This document shows positions 11,242 through 22,418 of a DNA stretch of 30,702 nt, piece after piece (the stretch's first letter is position 1; the number at the start of each line of letters is the position of its first letter). The position numbers and the translations under genes are program-made. The DNA is from Euprymna scolopes. Lineage: Eukaryota; Mollusca; Cephalopoda; Sepiida; Sepiolidae. A model generated the notes under the pieces. The model was not told the DNA's origin. It ran no database searches and saw only the letters and a list, made by a program, of their open reading frames with translations. The stretch covers positions 119,675,980 to 119,706,681 of the forward strand of contig CM044487.1 of NCBI GenBank assembly GCA_024364805.1, given 5' to 3'.

Positions 11242-13195
11242 CCCCCCCCTCCCAGTAACTTGTATTCAGTGAATTTTCCTAGGTATTCATTTTGTGAATT
11301 TTTATAACCCAAAATATAGCGTAAATTAAGTGAATCTGTCCCCATATTGTTCGGCTATGTGACTTCATTACATTATTTTCCATCTTTCATGAATATCAAT
11401 ACATGATCTTTTGTACTTGTTTGCCTTTTAACCTTTTTGTTATGACTTTCTCTATTACTTTGGGTTTTTCCCATTGGTATTCTCTTCCTTGTTAGCCGTT
11501 TTTTCTTTGTAATAGATTTTTATTTCATGAAACATTTAACTTTTTGTAAATTGAAAATGATTCATCTAAAAACTAGATGGTTACCATAACAACTTATGAT
11601 AGAACATCAACTTTTAAAAAAAAAAAATTATTTTTAACTTTAAATCGTTTATATTAATTGAAAGACAAGACACGACACTTTATGCTATTTTTTAATGCTT
11701 GAAAAAACACGATATGAGCTTGTATTGCTTTTTCTTTTAAGCAATTTTACTTTTAATGTAATAGCACACTTTAAACCTACTTATAAGAAAAGTCCATATC
11801 GACATCAAACAGGAGATTTTTGTTCAAATAATTTCTACTCGTAAAACCTCCGATATTTATGAATAAAATAGTGCCTGTTGGTGTTCTGCAGACAAAGAAT
11901 CTACTGTTTAAATTTAAACCAAACTTGGCATATGGAGAATTTTATAGGTCAATGTAAATTGGCCTAGATCAACCCTGAAAGTCATGGGAGGTCAAATAAG
12001 GCATTTCTTATGGAAGATGACCTCTAATGAAAGTTTCATGTAATAATTGTAGAGTAGTTGAAATTTGGAGACTGGATCGAATCAGAATTGACCTTGAATG
12101 CAGACACCATATTATAATGTTGAGTCAGCACGTCATTGGACACTAAATCAAAAACAAACATCACTTTATTTATTTATTTTTTTTTCTAATTTAATTTAGT
12201 AACAAATATTTTATTTTGGTAAGCAAGAATTGTTGAAGAAAAATATGTAAAAACAAATTGAAAACGTTATTCATTTGTGAAATTAAGTTTTTCTTCACAA
12301 AGAAACATCTTTCATGTTTATTTCATGCTCATGAAAAACTCACTCTTGCCACTGCTACATCCACTATAAATATAGTGCACTATTTCATAAAGAAATCTTT
12401 GACTTGAAAACATGTGTTGCCAGTGTTATGGCTGTCAAATAAGACCAGCAAAATTAATATAAATGTTTGTCTGGAAATAGTGTCTACATTATATATATTT
12501 AAAGTGTCTGTATCATTTACCATTTTGGAGATACAGCAAAAGGAAGTTGGGTGAAAAGATTTACACTATTTACTAATCTAAACTTGTTTTAAATACATTT
12601 TTCTTCTAATGTTAAAGTTACTGATACGTTCTAATTGGCCAACTTAGGATGGCATTACATCCTGTGGTGAGACCCTAATTTGTGAGCTTGTGATATGATG
12701 TAACACAAGTGACGGTCTTCTACAGATGAAAGCTTTAGGCCTTACTACAGATAATATAAAAATTAGCACTTCTATCCGAGCATAACCGACTGAATTAGAA
12801 CAATAAACAAAGGCTTCAATTTAAAATTCCATATAGATTCCAGAGTTTGATGTAAAACTTCACCTGAAGGTCTGAGGTTACATCGGCCAAACTGTTGAGT
12901 ATAACTAAGATATGAATAGTGAATAAAAGTTGTCAAATTTTTAAAAATAAAAACATTAATTTCTATTCATCATTAAATATTTGCTTAACTTTTTTTTCTT
13001 GTTTTTAAAAATAGAAATCTGGAGATATTTGTAGTTTTTCGGTATGTTTGGATAATTTAAACTTTTTATATGTTGTAGTATAATAAAAAGAATATTCTTC
13101 ACAGTTGGACAAAATGTATGTGTAATAAGATACATTATTTTATTTTTATTGCACTTACTCTCCAAACTTGCACCATGTAACCTATGAAAGAAATA
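11242..13195. other. AT-rich DNA; includes an AGGTCA half-site cluster
   Basis: No coding motif was recognised. The block 11880-12120 is less AT-rich than its surroundings and carries four AGGTCA/TGACCT hexamers, described separately. Confidence 0.4.
11946..12094. promoter_or_regulatory. Cluster of four AGGTCA/TGACCT half-sites
   Basis: AGGTCA occurs at 11946-11951 and 11989-11994; TGACCT occurs at 12018-12023 and 12089-12094. This hexamer is the core half-site of many nuclear receptors. Elsewhere I found it roughly once per 2-3 kb in this window. Spacings are not the classical 0-5 nt, so a functional response element is doubtful; the block may simply be part of an old repeat. Confidence 0.25.
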
Positions 13196-13235
13196 TTAGG
13201 TTGAGAAGAAAGTTCTTGCAGAATTTTTAATTTTG
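13196..13235 (+). mobile_element. Possible mariner-like terminal inverted repeat (solo end)
   Basis: After a TA dinucleotide (13194-13195) the sequence begins TTAGGTTGAGAAGAAAGTTC, the general form of many mariner ends (TTAGGTTg.....AAGTtcttgc). No convincing partner end was found; a TTAGGTT in inverse orientation at about 14617-14624 shares only seven bases. It may be a remnant or a chance match. Confidence 0.35.
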
Positions 13236-13789
13236 ATTTTAAATGATGTATTTTCAAATAAGTTTTCGATGTTGTTATTGAATAATTTCTCAGCAGCTAT
13301 TTACATATCCCAAATTATAAGTAGGTCAAAAAACCTGTGATAACTAACTTCAGCTCTGATCTTTGTGTTTGACACTTTTGGGGACAAACAAAAGAATGAT
13401 TAAAAGGCAGGTTACTTAAACCTTAAACCCAGTTTGCTTTGAACAGAGCACATTAGTTTTGGGTAATTTAAAAAAAATAATAATTTTGAACGCTAGGATG
13501 GGATTCCTCAGTCGGGTCTATGGCAACACCTCTAAGAAAACTGATGTAAAACCTACAGCAAGTGATTATCAGTCATCTTGATTTGTCATAACCATGGAGG
13601 CTCTTGGAATGGTACTTGTCTTGTACAAACGTTTATCATTATAACATCCCATGAGGAACAAATATTTTTGGTATCTTCTGTTACTGAAATATACAGAAAG
13701 CTACATCTAAGATGGATGAGGAACGGATGATAGTGGAGAATTGTGATGAAACTGAAAATACATTAAATTATGCATCGGTTGTATTTGAT
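13236..13789. other. AT-rich DNA without recognisable gene
   Basis: No motif was recognised on either strand. The sequence from about 13495 to 13700 is somewhat richer in G+C and could belong to the LINE scrap that follows. Confidence 0.4.
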
Positions 13790-14010
13790 TTTAATTTAAA
13801 ACATTGTTCAAGTTTTGTCATGTGAGATGTGGTTGTATGACTAGGGTTACAAAATGTGGTAACGGCAGCAACTTTATAGATCAATGAGATGCATGGACCA
13901 AGTTTCACAACCATAAAGCAGAATTTCTGAATGAGACCAAAGATGTCTTTGTAGCTGGGAGAAGGTCGAATGGAAGTGTGAATGGAAATTGACTTGATCA
14001 ACAAGGTAAC
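13790..14010 (-). mobile_element. LINE scrap (post-RT LLYGCETW motif)
   Basis: The minus strand near 13930-13880 reads EILLYGCETWSMHLIDL, matching the 'vLLYGcETWt' motif that follows the reverse transcriptase in RTE/L1-like LINEs. A preceding block rich in aromatic and basic residues is compatible with 'a..af..L...lW'. No catalytic motif was found. It is a short and heavily decayed piece. Confidence 0.45.
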
Positions 14011-15049
14011 AATCTCAAAGTTCGTAGTTGGAAAAAAATATGTAAACGATCAGCCATGGACTTACCAACGCCTTTAAAGCATTCATTGCTACAATCATGG
14101 CTATGTGGATATCGCAAGAGCTGATATTATCAAGCTTGGAGCAGAGCAGTATGAGATGTGATCAATACAACATATAGCGGGCTTTACCTATGCCAGGTGA
14201 ATGCTGTCACATGAAAACAAATTTTGATGCAATCGAGCCATGTTAATGATTCATTAAATCTAAATATTAACAATGTAGTAAAATTGCTTTATTTCTAATA
14301 GATTAGAAATAAAACATTTTTAATTTTGCTATATTACTATATTTTCAGAAATAATTTTAGAATAATACAATAGATGCAACATTTAAAGATAGGCTAATGA
14401 AACTAGAGAAAGATTATGGTCATGTTTAAAGAATGAGAATCTTTTCGGTTAATACATATAGAACAGTTAAAATAGTAAGGCTAGTTGGCAGAGGAAAGCA
14501 AATGGAAGCCTGAAAGTGATAAGTAAATATTTGAGAGAAAAGGGGATAAATAGATAGGTTAGTTTGGAGGTCAGTTTCTTGAAACCATCCAATACATGTC
14601 AGCATGTAAAAATAAATGTTAAACCTAATATGATGATTTCTAATTTGTATTTGTGGAGAGTTATTTGTCAGAACTAAATTGCCGGTTACTCCCCCACCCC
14701 ACCCTTTGTAAAGAATGACTTGAGGCAAGAAAAATAAAAACCGAGCATGTTCATAATTTCTAATTAATGAATGAAGGATTAAAGGTTCAATTCCTCTTCA
14801 AACAAAACGTTTTTTTATATTTAATCTGAACATACAAAAATAGTGATTCTCATTTCTATTATTTGTTGCTTGAATCAACCTAGATTGGGGCTTTTCAGCT
14901 TAACTTTTAATAATCTGACAATAATTTAATAACTTTTCTAAAAGGATTTGCCTGTCTTTATGTAGTTTTGTATGAGTTTGTAAATAGATATTTTTAGTGT
15001 GTGCATGTGAAAATAATGATAATTACAGATTAAGTTATTTTATTTACTA
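14011..15049. other. AT-rich DNA without recognisable gene
   Basis: Only AT-rich sequence is seen. A box-B-like GGTTCAATTCC occurs at about 14784-14794 but no matching box A lies upstream. Confidence 0.4.
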
Positions 15050-15686
15050 CTAGTGGGGGTGCCTGGCGTTGCTTGGGTGTTTATCGGCGTGTTTATAGGG
15101 GGTGGGGGGGTAGGCTCGAACCCGGAGCCTTGAAGCGAAGGTGGAAAGAAAGCCTGACATCTTACCATGATGCTAAGAGGGCAGAGAGGTGAGAATGGAT
15201 GAAATTAAATGCTTAAAAAAACGTCTGCTTTTCTAGGTTAAACATCTCGCCATAGAGAAATGGAATCATGCAGAACCAGTTAAGTTTGAAGTTTTCTGCG
15301 TATTTGTTTGTTTTTTGGGAAAACCAACTCTCCACAAAAAGAGGAGTGTCCAAATGAATAGCAATTGTCTATGACGGGTTTTCCTTGCATTGATCAAAGT
15401 CCATTGTTTCTGGACGTGCCGGCACAAACAGCCGGGAACACAGTTTGCTTTTGTTTTTTAGTTTCGCTTTTATACTAAAAAGCCTAACAAACATGCGGAG
15501 AGCAAGAAATAGCGTGTAAACATCGCTCAAATAAAAGATAGACGACCTCCTCTTGTAAATTGGAGATATTATAATCTAGGGAGTATATAAAAAGTTCTGA
15601 GATTAACCCCCCCCCCCCGGAAAAAAGCCTTTGCCGGACATACAAAAAAAAATTGCACAAACACATTTTCACTTTTATATTATAGA
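15050..15686 (-). mobile_element. Non-autonomous Helitron with tRNA-like module
   Basis: Read on the minus strand, the element starts at 15686 with TCTATAATATAAAAGTGAAA and ends at 15050 with CTAG, preceded by a host A and followed by a host T. This is the Helitron rule (5' TC, 3' CTRR, insertion between A and T). Seven bases before CTAG lies ACCCAAGCAACGCCAGGC, a worn form of the 3' hairpin ACCCGGGCAACGCCGGGT. About 640 bp long, with no Rep/helicase frame, so it would need proteins from another copy. Inside are a clear hairpin CCGGC-7 nt-GCCGG (15419-15435), a G-rich patch, a C12 run (15607-15618) and a tRNA-like block next to the 3' end. A second copy is at 21754-22299. Confidence 0.8.
15112..15175 (-). 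promoter_or_regulatory. tRNA-like internal Pol III promoter (box A and box B)
   Basis: On the minus strand, TAGCATCATGG (15175-15165) fits box A TRGYNNARYGG at 10 of 11 positions, and GGTTCGAGCCT (15122-15112) fits box B GGTTCGANNCC at 10 of 11. The 42-nt distance between them is normal for a tRNA gene. The full cloverleaf is not evident, so this is a tRNA-derived module and not a working tRNA gene. It lies just inside the 3' end of the Helitron. Confidence 0.65.
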
Positions 15687-16691
15687 TTAATCAAAAAAAA
15701 ACTCGACAGCATAAAACTTTTTTAATCCAATTTAAAAAAATTATGAAATCAAATCTAAGAATGCATTTTCGTTTTTTTAATATTTTGTGGATTGAAAAAA
15801 AATATTTTGTGTCCTTTTGAAATTTTAATGGAATTAGGAAACATTTAGTCTGTTGAATAGAAAATCATTTACATTTTTTTGGCAAATCTTTATGAATTAA
15901 GTTTTGAACACTAATTTACATCCATTAATTTCATTTAAATTTTAGAGATCAAAACATTACTTTAACAAAATTAGTTTTATAACAATTTGATGACTAAAAG
16001 ATACTGGGACAAAACGGATTGAGAAATCCTACAGTATAGTATTGAACATGAAAGTTTTATAAAAAAAAAACTGAATTTTGATTTCTATTTCACCTTTTCA
16101 TTATCTGTCTCATTATTGATTCAATATGAACGGCACATATCTTTACTTAGATCATTTTATAAATCTTGAGATTCCCTTACAGATCGATGAGCGCTACAGA
16201 AGTGGGCAAGCAGCAGCATGTCTTTTTACGACTACAGGAAATTCTCAAACATTCTATATAAGCATTGTATTGTTTTAGATTTAGTTTCTTTCTTCAATTC
16301 AACATTTTGTTTGTGCAGTAAAGCTTAATTTGACAACTCTTTAACAATCTCAACTTTCCACAAATCTATCAAACAAGAATTTGGTTTGAAAATGTCAATC
16401 TGCATATTTATTTTTAAGTGAAAAACTTAAAAAATGGCTCCTTTTCAATACGTTTTTCTCTTTCTTGATTTCTGAAAAAAATTTATTAATGCTATTTAGC
16501 TTACAGAATTCTTGATAGACCTCTGTCCATCTGCCTACTGCTATGTCACTTGCCACTAAGAGCTCCGATATCAAACCTAACAATAGCCTTCATACTAATA
16601 GTCTCAAGATTTTCAGTTTTCTAATCTTGTTTATGTGCAGTTTTGTAAAGTGTTAAAATTTGACTATGGATTGGTTGGCTAGTTGTTTTTG
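15687..16691. other. AT-rich DNA without recognisable gene
   Basis: Only AT-rich sequence is present. A 62-codon minus frame at 16395-16583 has no recognisable motif. Confidence 0.4.
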
Positions 16692-16737
16692 TTTTACGGC
16701 ATATCAACCTTTTTCAGGTTATTTAATGCCGAATCCA
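16692..16737 (+). repeat. Hairpin-forming short repeat, copy 1
   Basis: The sequence TTTTACGGCATATCAACCTT and what follows can fold as GGCAT / ATGCC outside and AACCT / AGGTT inside, with a 5-nt loop. A diverged copy with the same layout is at 18531-18570. The flanks of the two copies are unrelated, so the shared unit is only about 45 bp. Confidence 0.6.
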
Positions 16738-16805
16738 AAGATTTTGAAGAAAAATTTTTAATAGAGTATATTTGTTGTTTTCAAGTCAGTTTCTATTTAA
16801 ACCGT

Positions 16806-16990
16806 AGTTGAGACCCTAACAGATACTACCACTCCGGGTCAGAGTGGACCTGGGAGCAATGGCAATTAAAAGGGTAGCTCCACACTCCCCAAAACCCGCA
16901 AGCTGGGGCCTCACCACTGGATATAGTTTAAGGTCATATCCAGGACCTTGACTATGGAGTTTGCAATCTAAATATGCTTGATTGCAACGT
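16806..16990. repeat. G+C-rich structured block, probable transposon fragment
   Basis: This stretch is much richer in G+C than its surroundings and holds several short inverted repeats: GGTC-AGAGT(G)-GACC, GGAGC...GCTCC, and AAGGTC-8 nt-GACCTT at about 16930-16951. No intact frame spans it. The sharp change in composition and the internal folds suggest an inserted element or a structured RNA relic; the family is not recognised. Confidence 0.4.
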
Positions 16991-17053
16991 TGAAAGATCC
17001 AATTGACTTTTATTCTTCCACAAGTAATAAATTATATATGCTTTTTTTTATTT

Positions 17054-17064
<11 letters not shown>

Positions 17065-17092
<28 letters not shown>
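17065..17092. repeat. (TA)n microsatellite
   Basis: About 14 uninterrupted TA units following a T-rich stretch. Confidence 0.95.
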
Positions 17093-17097
<5 letters not shown>

Positions 17098-18530
17098 GAT
17101 TTTTAAATAGGACAGTCAGGTTTTTCCACATGATGTGAATTAATTTTAAAAATTATTTAATGAATACAATTTGAATTAAAAAAAAAAAAGCTAACTTGCA
17201 GCACTCAAGATAAAGATAGTTTAGATAAAAAAAATCTAAGTGTAACTTGGTTTTGTTTGTTTTTGAAACCATAAATACAAAAAAAATACAAGTCCACTAT
17301 AACTTGTTGAACCAAAACTCATTGAAAGAAACAGACAAAAAAATAAAATAAATATCTGATTTTTCTTTGCCTTCCATAGCAACAAGCAAAGTTTGTGAGA
17401 ATTCACCTCCCTCATAAGAGGGCATTCTCGACAGGTATAAAAATTGCATAGACTAATCGACATACCCTGGTGAGGGTGTCTTAGGTGATTAACTATAACT
17501 TTCTCCAGAATGAAGGGTTAATGCCTAAGATAGTTTCTTCAAACTGAACAGAATAAGTACTACACGTTTTTATTTGCAAATTAAAAAAAAAAAAGAAGCC
17601 TAATTTAGAAATTAGGCAAAAGATAAAGCGTGGAAAGTGTATAGGAAGGGGATATTCTGTCTATTCTACTTTTAACCAGCTACATTCGTCTAAGCAGTGT
17701 ACAATGTCTTTGCTATTCACTAGGGTTATGTTCTTTACTCCACTGCAACCCCCCCCTGAATATTAGATATAGTTTTAAAACGTCTATGTATGAGAGTATA
17801 TTCAGTACTAAATGTTTTCCAAACACTTACTAAAGACATTTTTACTCGTTAACAGTAATGTAGTTATATTGCATACAGTTGTATATTTCACTAATATAGT
17901 AATTATAATGTAAACGCATTTTAATTTTGTACTGCAACAATATTTTAATCAAAAAGAAACGTAAGTACAGGAGGCCAGTAACATCACATAGTATAGTTAC
18001 CCATACTGTATAACAGTATCGTAAAGTCATTTTCTATGCGTACATGTATATTAGAATTGACAGAAAATGGGAAAACTTTAAAGGCAAACTTAGGTAATAA
18101 TACAGTACAATTCAGTAATAATATACAATTCAAAATATGCACTGTACATATATTTATAAAAAAAACATGTACTGCATTGCAATAAGAATTGGAAAATTGT
18201 TATGCTCAAAATCCCCATATTTTAAAGAAAAATAAAACGCTAGCCATTAAATCCAAAATTTACCCACTATATTCCAAACAAAATCTCCAGATCTAGCAAG
18301 AAAATCGTTAAATTGGCAACACTGTTTACTGAGCATTCGTTTTTATGTTATGATGCTAGCCTGGTATACTAGCATATGGTTTGATAGGGTTAATAGCCTA
18401 ATCCATGAATATGCGAAGCCATGTTTAGGGAACAATGAACAGGTATGTGTACTACACTTTGATCTTTCCCCAAAAGTCTTATCTGCAATAAGAAATGTAA
18501 GAAAAGGGTATAGTGATTCCATCGTTTCAT
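17093..18530. other. AT-rich DNA without recognisable gene
   Basis: No coding or RNA motif was recognised. Short frames at 17236-17463, 17842-18030 and 18350-18580 lack family features. Confidence 0.4.
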
Positions 18531-18570
18531 TTTACAGCATATCAGCCCTTTCTGGATTAATGTCGAATTC
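18531..18570 (+). repeat. Hairpin-forming short repeat, copy 2
   Basis: TTTACAGCATATCAGCCCTT and the following TCTGGATTAATGTCGAATTC match copy 1 at 16692-16737 with a few substitutions and a short deletion. The complementary arms are weaker here. Confidence 0.55.
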
Positions 18571-19161
18571 ATTTTGGTAAAAGAAATTTTATACTTAAAG
18601 AAATCTTCAAATATTTATTTACTAGCGGAGGATTCCCAGCTTTGTCTGATCGTAAAATATGCTGAAATGTTTTAATTTCTGTAGATTTCATATTATTACA
18701 AAGCCAATTCTCTACTGAAATTATATTTTACTTAATATATAGTAGCGATTTCAAAAGTTAAAAAGAAAGACTTTGGTACCATCTGCTAGAATCGGAACGA
18801 AAACATTTAGCACACCAGCCGCGTCTCCTACCGATGTAGGAATCAAGAGATAAGATTTAATATTAAGCAAGTTGACGAAATGAATTGAATTTGGGCATGT
18901 ATAGGAAGAAGTAAAATTATGTCGGCAAGTTAAAATAAATAGTTTGTTTTTCAACTTACCGATATGACTGTTATTCATCCATCCAAACAAAGATTTTACT
19001 CGGTATAAACCATCCTTGGTGTATGATTACTATTTTCTGTTAATTTTAGTGTCATCAAACCAGTAGTTTAAGAGTTTATCGGTTCAATATTTACACACAT
19101 AGACATGCACATGTGCATCTACTGTTTTATTTATAGTCTTTCGTTTACTAGTTTTGAAGAT

Positions 19162-19163
<2 letters not shown>
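18571..19163. other. AT-rich DNA without recognisable gene
   Basis: Nothing is recognised besides the 79-codon minus frame at 18751-18990, which has no family motif. Confidence 0.4.

Positions 19164-19193
<30 letters not shown>
19164..19193. repeat. T30 homopolymer
   Basis: Thirty T in a row on the plus strand; one of several very long T runs in this window. Confidence 0.95.
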
Positions 19194-19195
<2 letters not shown>

Positions 19196-19250
19196 TGGAA
19201 CATGATTGAGTTTTGTAAAAGGAAAAGCAAAAATGAAAAAACTAAACATC

Positions 19251-19300
19251 AATGTTTAGTGCATTTTAGGTGAGGAAGCCAGTATCTTCAGACAGCCTTA
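19251..19300 (+). repeat. 50-bp dispersed repeat, copy A
   Basis: AATGTTTAGTGCATTTTAGG and the 30 bases after it match the reverse complement of 25883-25932 at 44 of 50 positions. No tail or end structure was seen. The identity of the family is unknown. Confidence 0.7.
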
Positions 19301-21753
19301 TCTGCTAGCACTATTCCCCTTGTTGGAATAACTTCATCTTTTTTTATAATGGCTAATAAATTATTTTTTAAACTCTGTGCTTTACTTACTTGATATTTAA
19401 AAATATAAATGCATGGTAATGAAATAAAAACCAATTTACTTGAATTAACTGTGGAATTTCCACATTCCTCGCACTTGTATCGTAGCACTACATACCAAAC
19501 TTGTGATATAAAAGTAGCATTTCTGTGGGAATCAGTTATTAGAATTGGTGATTTTTTTTTTTTATTTATTTTATTTTTATTTATTTATTTTTTTTTTTTT
19601 TTCAACTATTTTCCAATTATAGAATCGGAAATAACCAGTTCTTTGCTGCACTTCAAAGTCATTTTGTATGATTTCGCACCTAGTATCCTTCATTGCTTCT
19701 CTACTATTTAACCAATAATTGACTCTTATGTAAGAGGACCACTATGTTTACACTAGTATACTCTTCCTTGTTACAACTGACTCATAACTAAGCCACAGTC
19801 TGACTTTTTTTTTTCTTCCCCTATGCGGTGTGGACTGAACATGTTCATCTGTGGTGTTCTGTTGTACAGTAGCTGGAGACTTCCTAGCTGGTCGTTAGTT
19901 TGAGTCAGACCCAGTAGCAGATGTCGCTGCTTTACCATGTCTATTTTTCAACAGCTTTTCCAAACGGCTTTCTTTTTTTTTTTTTATGATAGGTTACATA
20001 TTAATTTAAATTTTTATTTTTTTTGTCCATTAAATTTTTGTAAACACTTTATCCATCGTAAATCAAATCTTAAGAGTACAACTTTGTATTTGTAATGATG
20101 ATCGTCTAAGTTTTTTTTTTGTTCTCACCAAGAATACCTGCACGCCTTGGATTGAACAAATGATTGAAGGTAGTTAAAAAAAAAAATTGAATATTTCTCT
20201 AGAAAAATCAACATAGTTTCCAATATTTCTTGCTTTAAACGAATGAAATTAAAACAATCAAGTTTAAATTACATTTTTTATTGCACAATGAAAGATAATT
20301 ACTGAAATCCTAAAAAGTAATAACAAGAAAATATTATCATTCCAACAAAATATTGTTTTTAAATGTCAGTGACTGAATGAGTTCACTTGCAGACTATATA
20401 AGTCTCATATAAACTATAATCCAGGACCTGAAATCAATAAAAGATAATCCAATGCGTGAAAATTGGAAAGTAACAAACTTTAGATAAATTACAATAATTA
20501 TCACCCCTTTATTTGTGGTTATTGTTATCCAGATTAGTTCTATCCTACAAAATGAGTTTCACTGTAGAGTTGAAGATTTTGACATTGGTTTTCAGATCCT
20601 TGGTTGATGTTCCATTCCAGATCCTAAGACACGTCAGCATTTGTCCATATTTTTGCTAAAGTAGTTAACTTTCACCCCACCTTTTTGTTATGATTTAATC
20701 CTTTTTTTGATTCATAAAATTATTGATATAATTGCTACAAAAGCACCCCCCCCCCAAAAAAAATATCCTGATAATGCGCTGCACATATGGATCTGAGAAT
20801 TTTTTGAGGAATAAAAATAATTCTGAAAAAGTATCAATCATTAATGTCATTGCTACAAAAAATAAATTGCTGTCCTAATCCACTTAAAAGGATCCGCTTG
20901 CAGATTTAAACAGTTTTCTTTTAGTTTCTTCACAGCAAGAGTTTGTCATGCAGTTCTATAAAAATAGATTGTTCTCTTAAGTAGTCCAGATTAGGAATTT
21001 TGAGACTAGTTATATTTAGACTAGTTCAATCTATAATCATCAGCGTGTGAACAAAATCAATCTGGTTCCTTCCTTCTTTTCTTTTTTCTCGAGAGTCTGA
21101 GGTCATAAACATGATTTGCTGATCAGCAAAGAGATGTAGTTTCACATTCATTTCGTAATATTTAAATTTTTGGGTCAGTTAAACCACTTACAGTTTACTG
21201 CAACTTCTAATACGACTTCTATGAAAAAAAACTACATTCTATTTCAGTAGTTTTGTATTTAAGCTATACCTACCCGGTATTGCCAAGGATTCTTTATACT
21301 TTTTTGAACAGCATATTCAAAAGTTAAATTTAATTACAATATAATTCGAGTAATCCGAATTGTTAACTAATTTTTTAAAGATAATGTTCATTTAATTTCT
21401 ATAAAATTTTTGGATTAATTAATGTCCAAAATTGATTTTTTTTCCAAAGATTTTCAAGCCAGAATTTTGATTTTTGTCCAGAAATTTAAACTCTTCCAAA
21501 TTTTTTTAAAAATTGCTAAGTATCACAATATAGAATTTAAAATTGCTAAATATCACATTTATTGTATTTTTCAACTATTAACAAAAGATTAAAATGGCTG
21601 GCCTTGAAGAAACCGATATTCATTGTGGTTGATTTAATTTTTTGATTTAAAATTATTTTTGCACTATTTCAATAAATATTCGATTAACATTAAATTAGAT
21701 TTTACAAAATCAATGTGTAATTATTGAAGCTAGGTTAGCACGGAAAATGCACA
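19301..21753. other. AT-rich DNA without recognisable gene
   Basis: AT-rich with many T runs (19551-19601 region, 19972-19985) and a C10 run at about 20748-20757. A 12-nt perfect palindrome TGAACATGTTCA is at 19836-19847. No gene motif was recognised. Confidence 0.4.
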
Positions 21754-22299
21754 TCTATATAATCTATAAAAGTGAGAATGCGTGTGTGTATGTGAGAGGA
21801 CACTTTTCAATCTATATACTCAATGAATTTTTGATCTAGACTTGAAATTTAGTGTATAGGATATTCAGACACGTGGATAACTTTTTAATCCGTTTTTATC
21901 TGGAAAAACGGGCTGCTAAGGAGTCAAAATTGAAAAATTGGTACATGCCGGTCATCAGTTCTATATTTTGTCAAGTTTCATGAATGCGCAGGTGTGAATC
22001 ATTTGTGACAGATTACTTATGTTAGTGTTTGAAAACACTTTATAGATTATGTCAAGCTGGTCTAATGGTTATCATCCTTGACTCGCTGTTTTTAGGTTTT
22101 GCTTTTGATCTCAGCTCAAATTTTAATTTTTTTTAAATTTATTTTTTTTACTGCAAAAAAAGTGAAGTGCTTACAAAATCTAATGCTCGCATGCACAGAT
22201 CTCCATTTCTTTCCGTTTTTTTTTTTTTTTTTTTTTTTTTTCCTTTTTAAGGAATTTAATGTTATGTTTAATACCGAGAACGCCGGGTACATTTTCTGT
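21754..22299 (+). mobile_element. Non-autonomous Helitron with tRNA-like module, second copy
   Basis: After a host A (21753) the element begins TCTATATAATCTATAAAAGT followed by a GAGAATGCGTGTG stretch, matching the start of the element at 15050-15686. Near the other end ACCGAGAACGCCGGGT (22273-22288) is the worn 3' hairpin, and seven bases later comes CTGT (22296-22299), a one-base-changed CTRR end, followed by T. Hairpin-to-end spacing equals that of the first copy. About 546 bp, with no protein frame. A T26 run (22216-22241) lies inside and may be a later expansion. Confidence 0.75.
22058..22112 (+). promoter_or_regulatory. tRNA-like internal Pol III promoter, worn box B
   Basis: TGGTCTAATGG (22058-22068) fits box A TRGYNNARYGG at every position and resembles the D-arm of tRNA-Glu/Asp. 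CTTTTGATCTC (22102-22112) is a degenerate box B, 33 nt further on. The module is in the same orientation and at a comparable place as in the other Helitron. Confidence 0.5.
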
Positions 22300-22418
22300 T
22301 CTCTTGAAACTTTTCTAACATAAAGCACGATTTCAAAACATGGTGGTAATATTTAAAAAGTAACCAAGGTTGAAATTGCTTTCCTTGCCGCCTGACCTAA
22401 TCATATGTATATAGACAC

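Noticed and set aside
10878-11345. Long frames crossing the N block
   Set aside because: They exist only because unknown bases are translated without stops.
13196-14624. A full 1.4-kb mariner between two TTAGGTT ends
   Set aside because: Only seven bases agree at the right end, and no transposase motif lies between; a LINE scrap does.
14784-14794. Box-B-like GGTTCAATTCC as a tRNA or SINE
   Set aside because: No acceptable box A at the right distance upstream and no cloverleaf.
19288-19488. Minus-strand peptide with C-x2-C as a zinc finger
   Set aside because: Only one CxxC pair and no second metal-binding pair at the right spacing; overlaps dispersed repeat copy A.
19836-19847. Palindrome TGAACATGTTCA as a p53-type or steroid-receptor site
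   Set aside because: A single half-site decamer with no second element nearby occurs by chance too easily.
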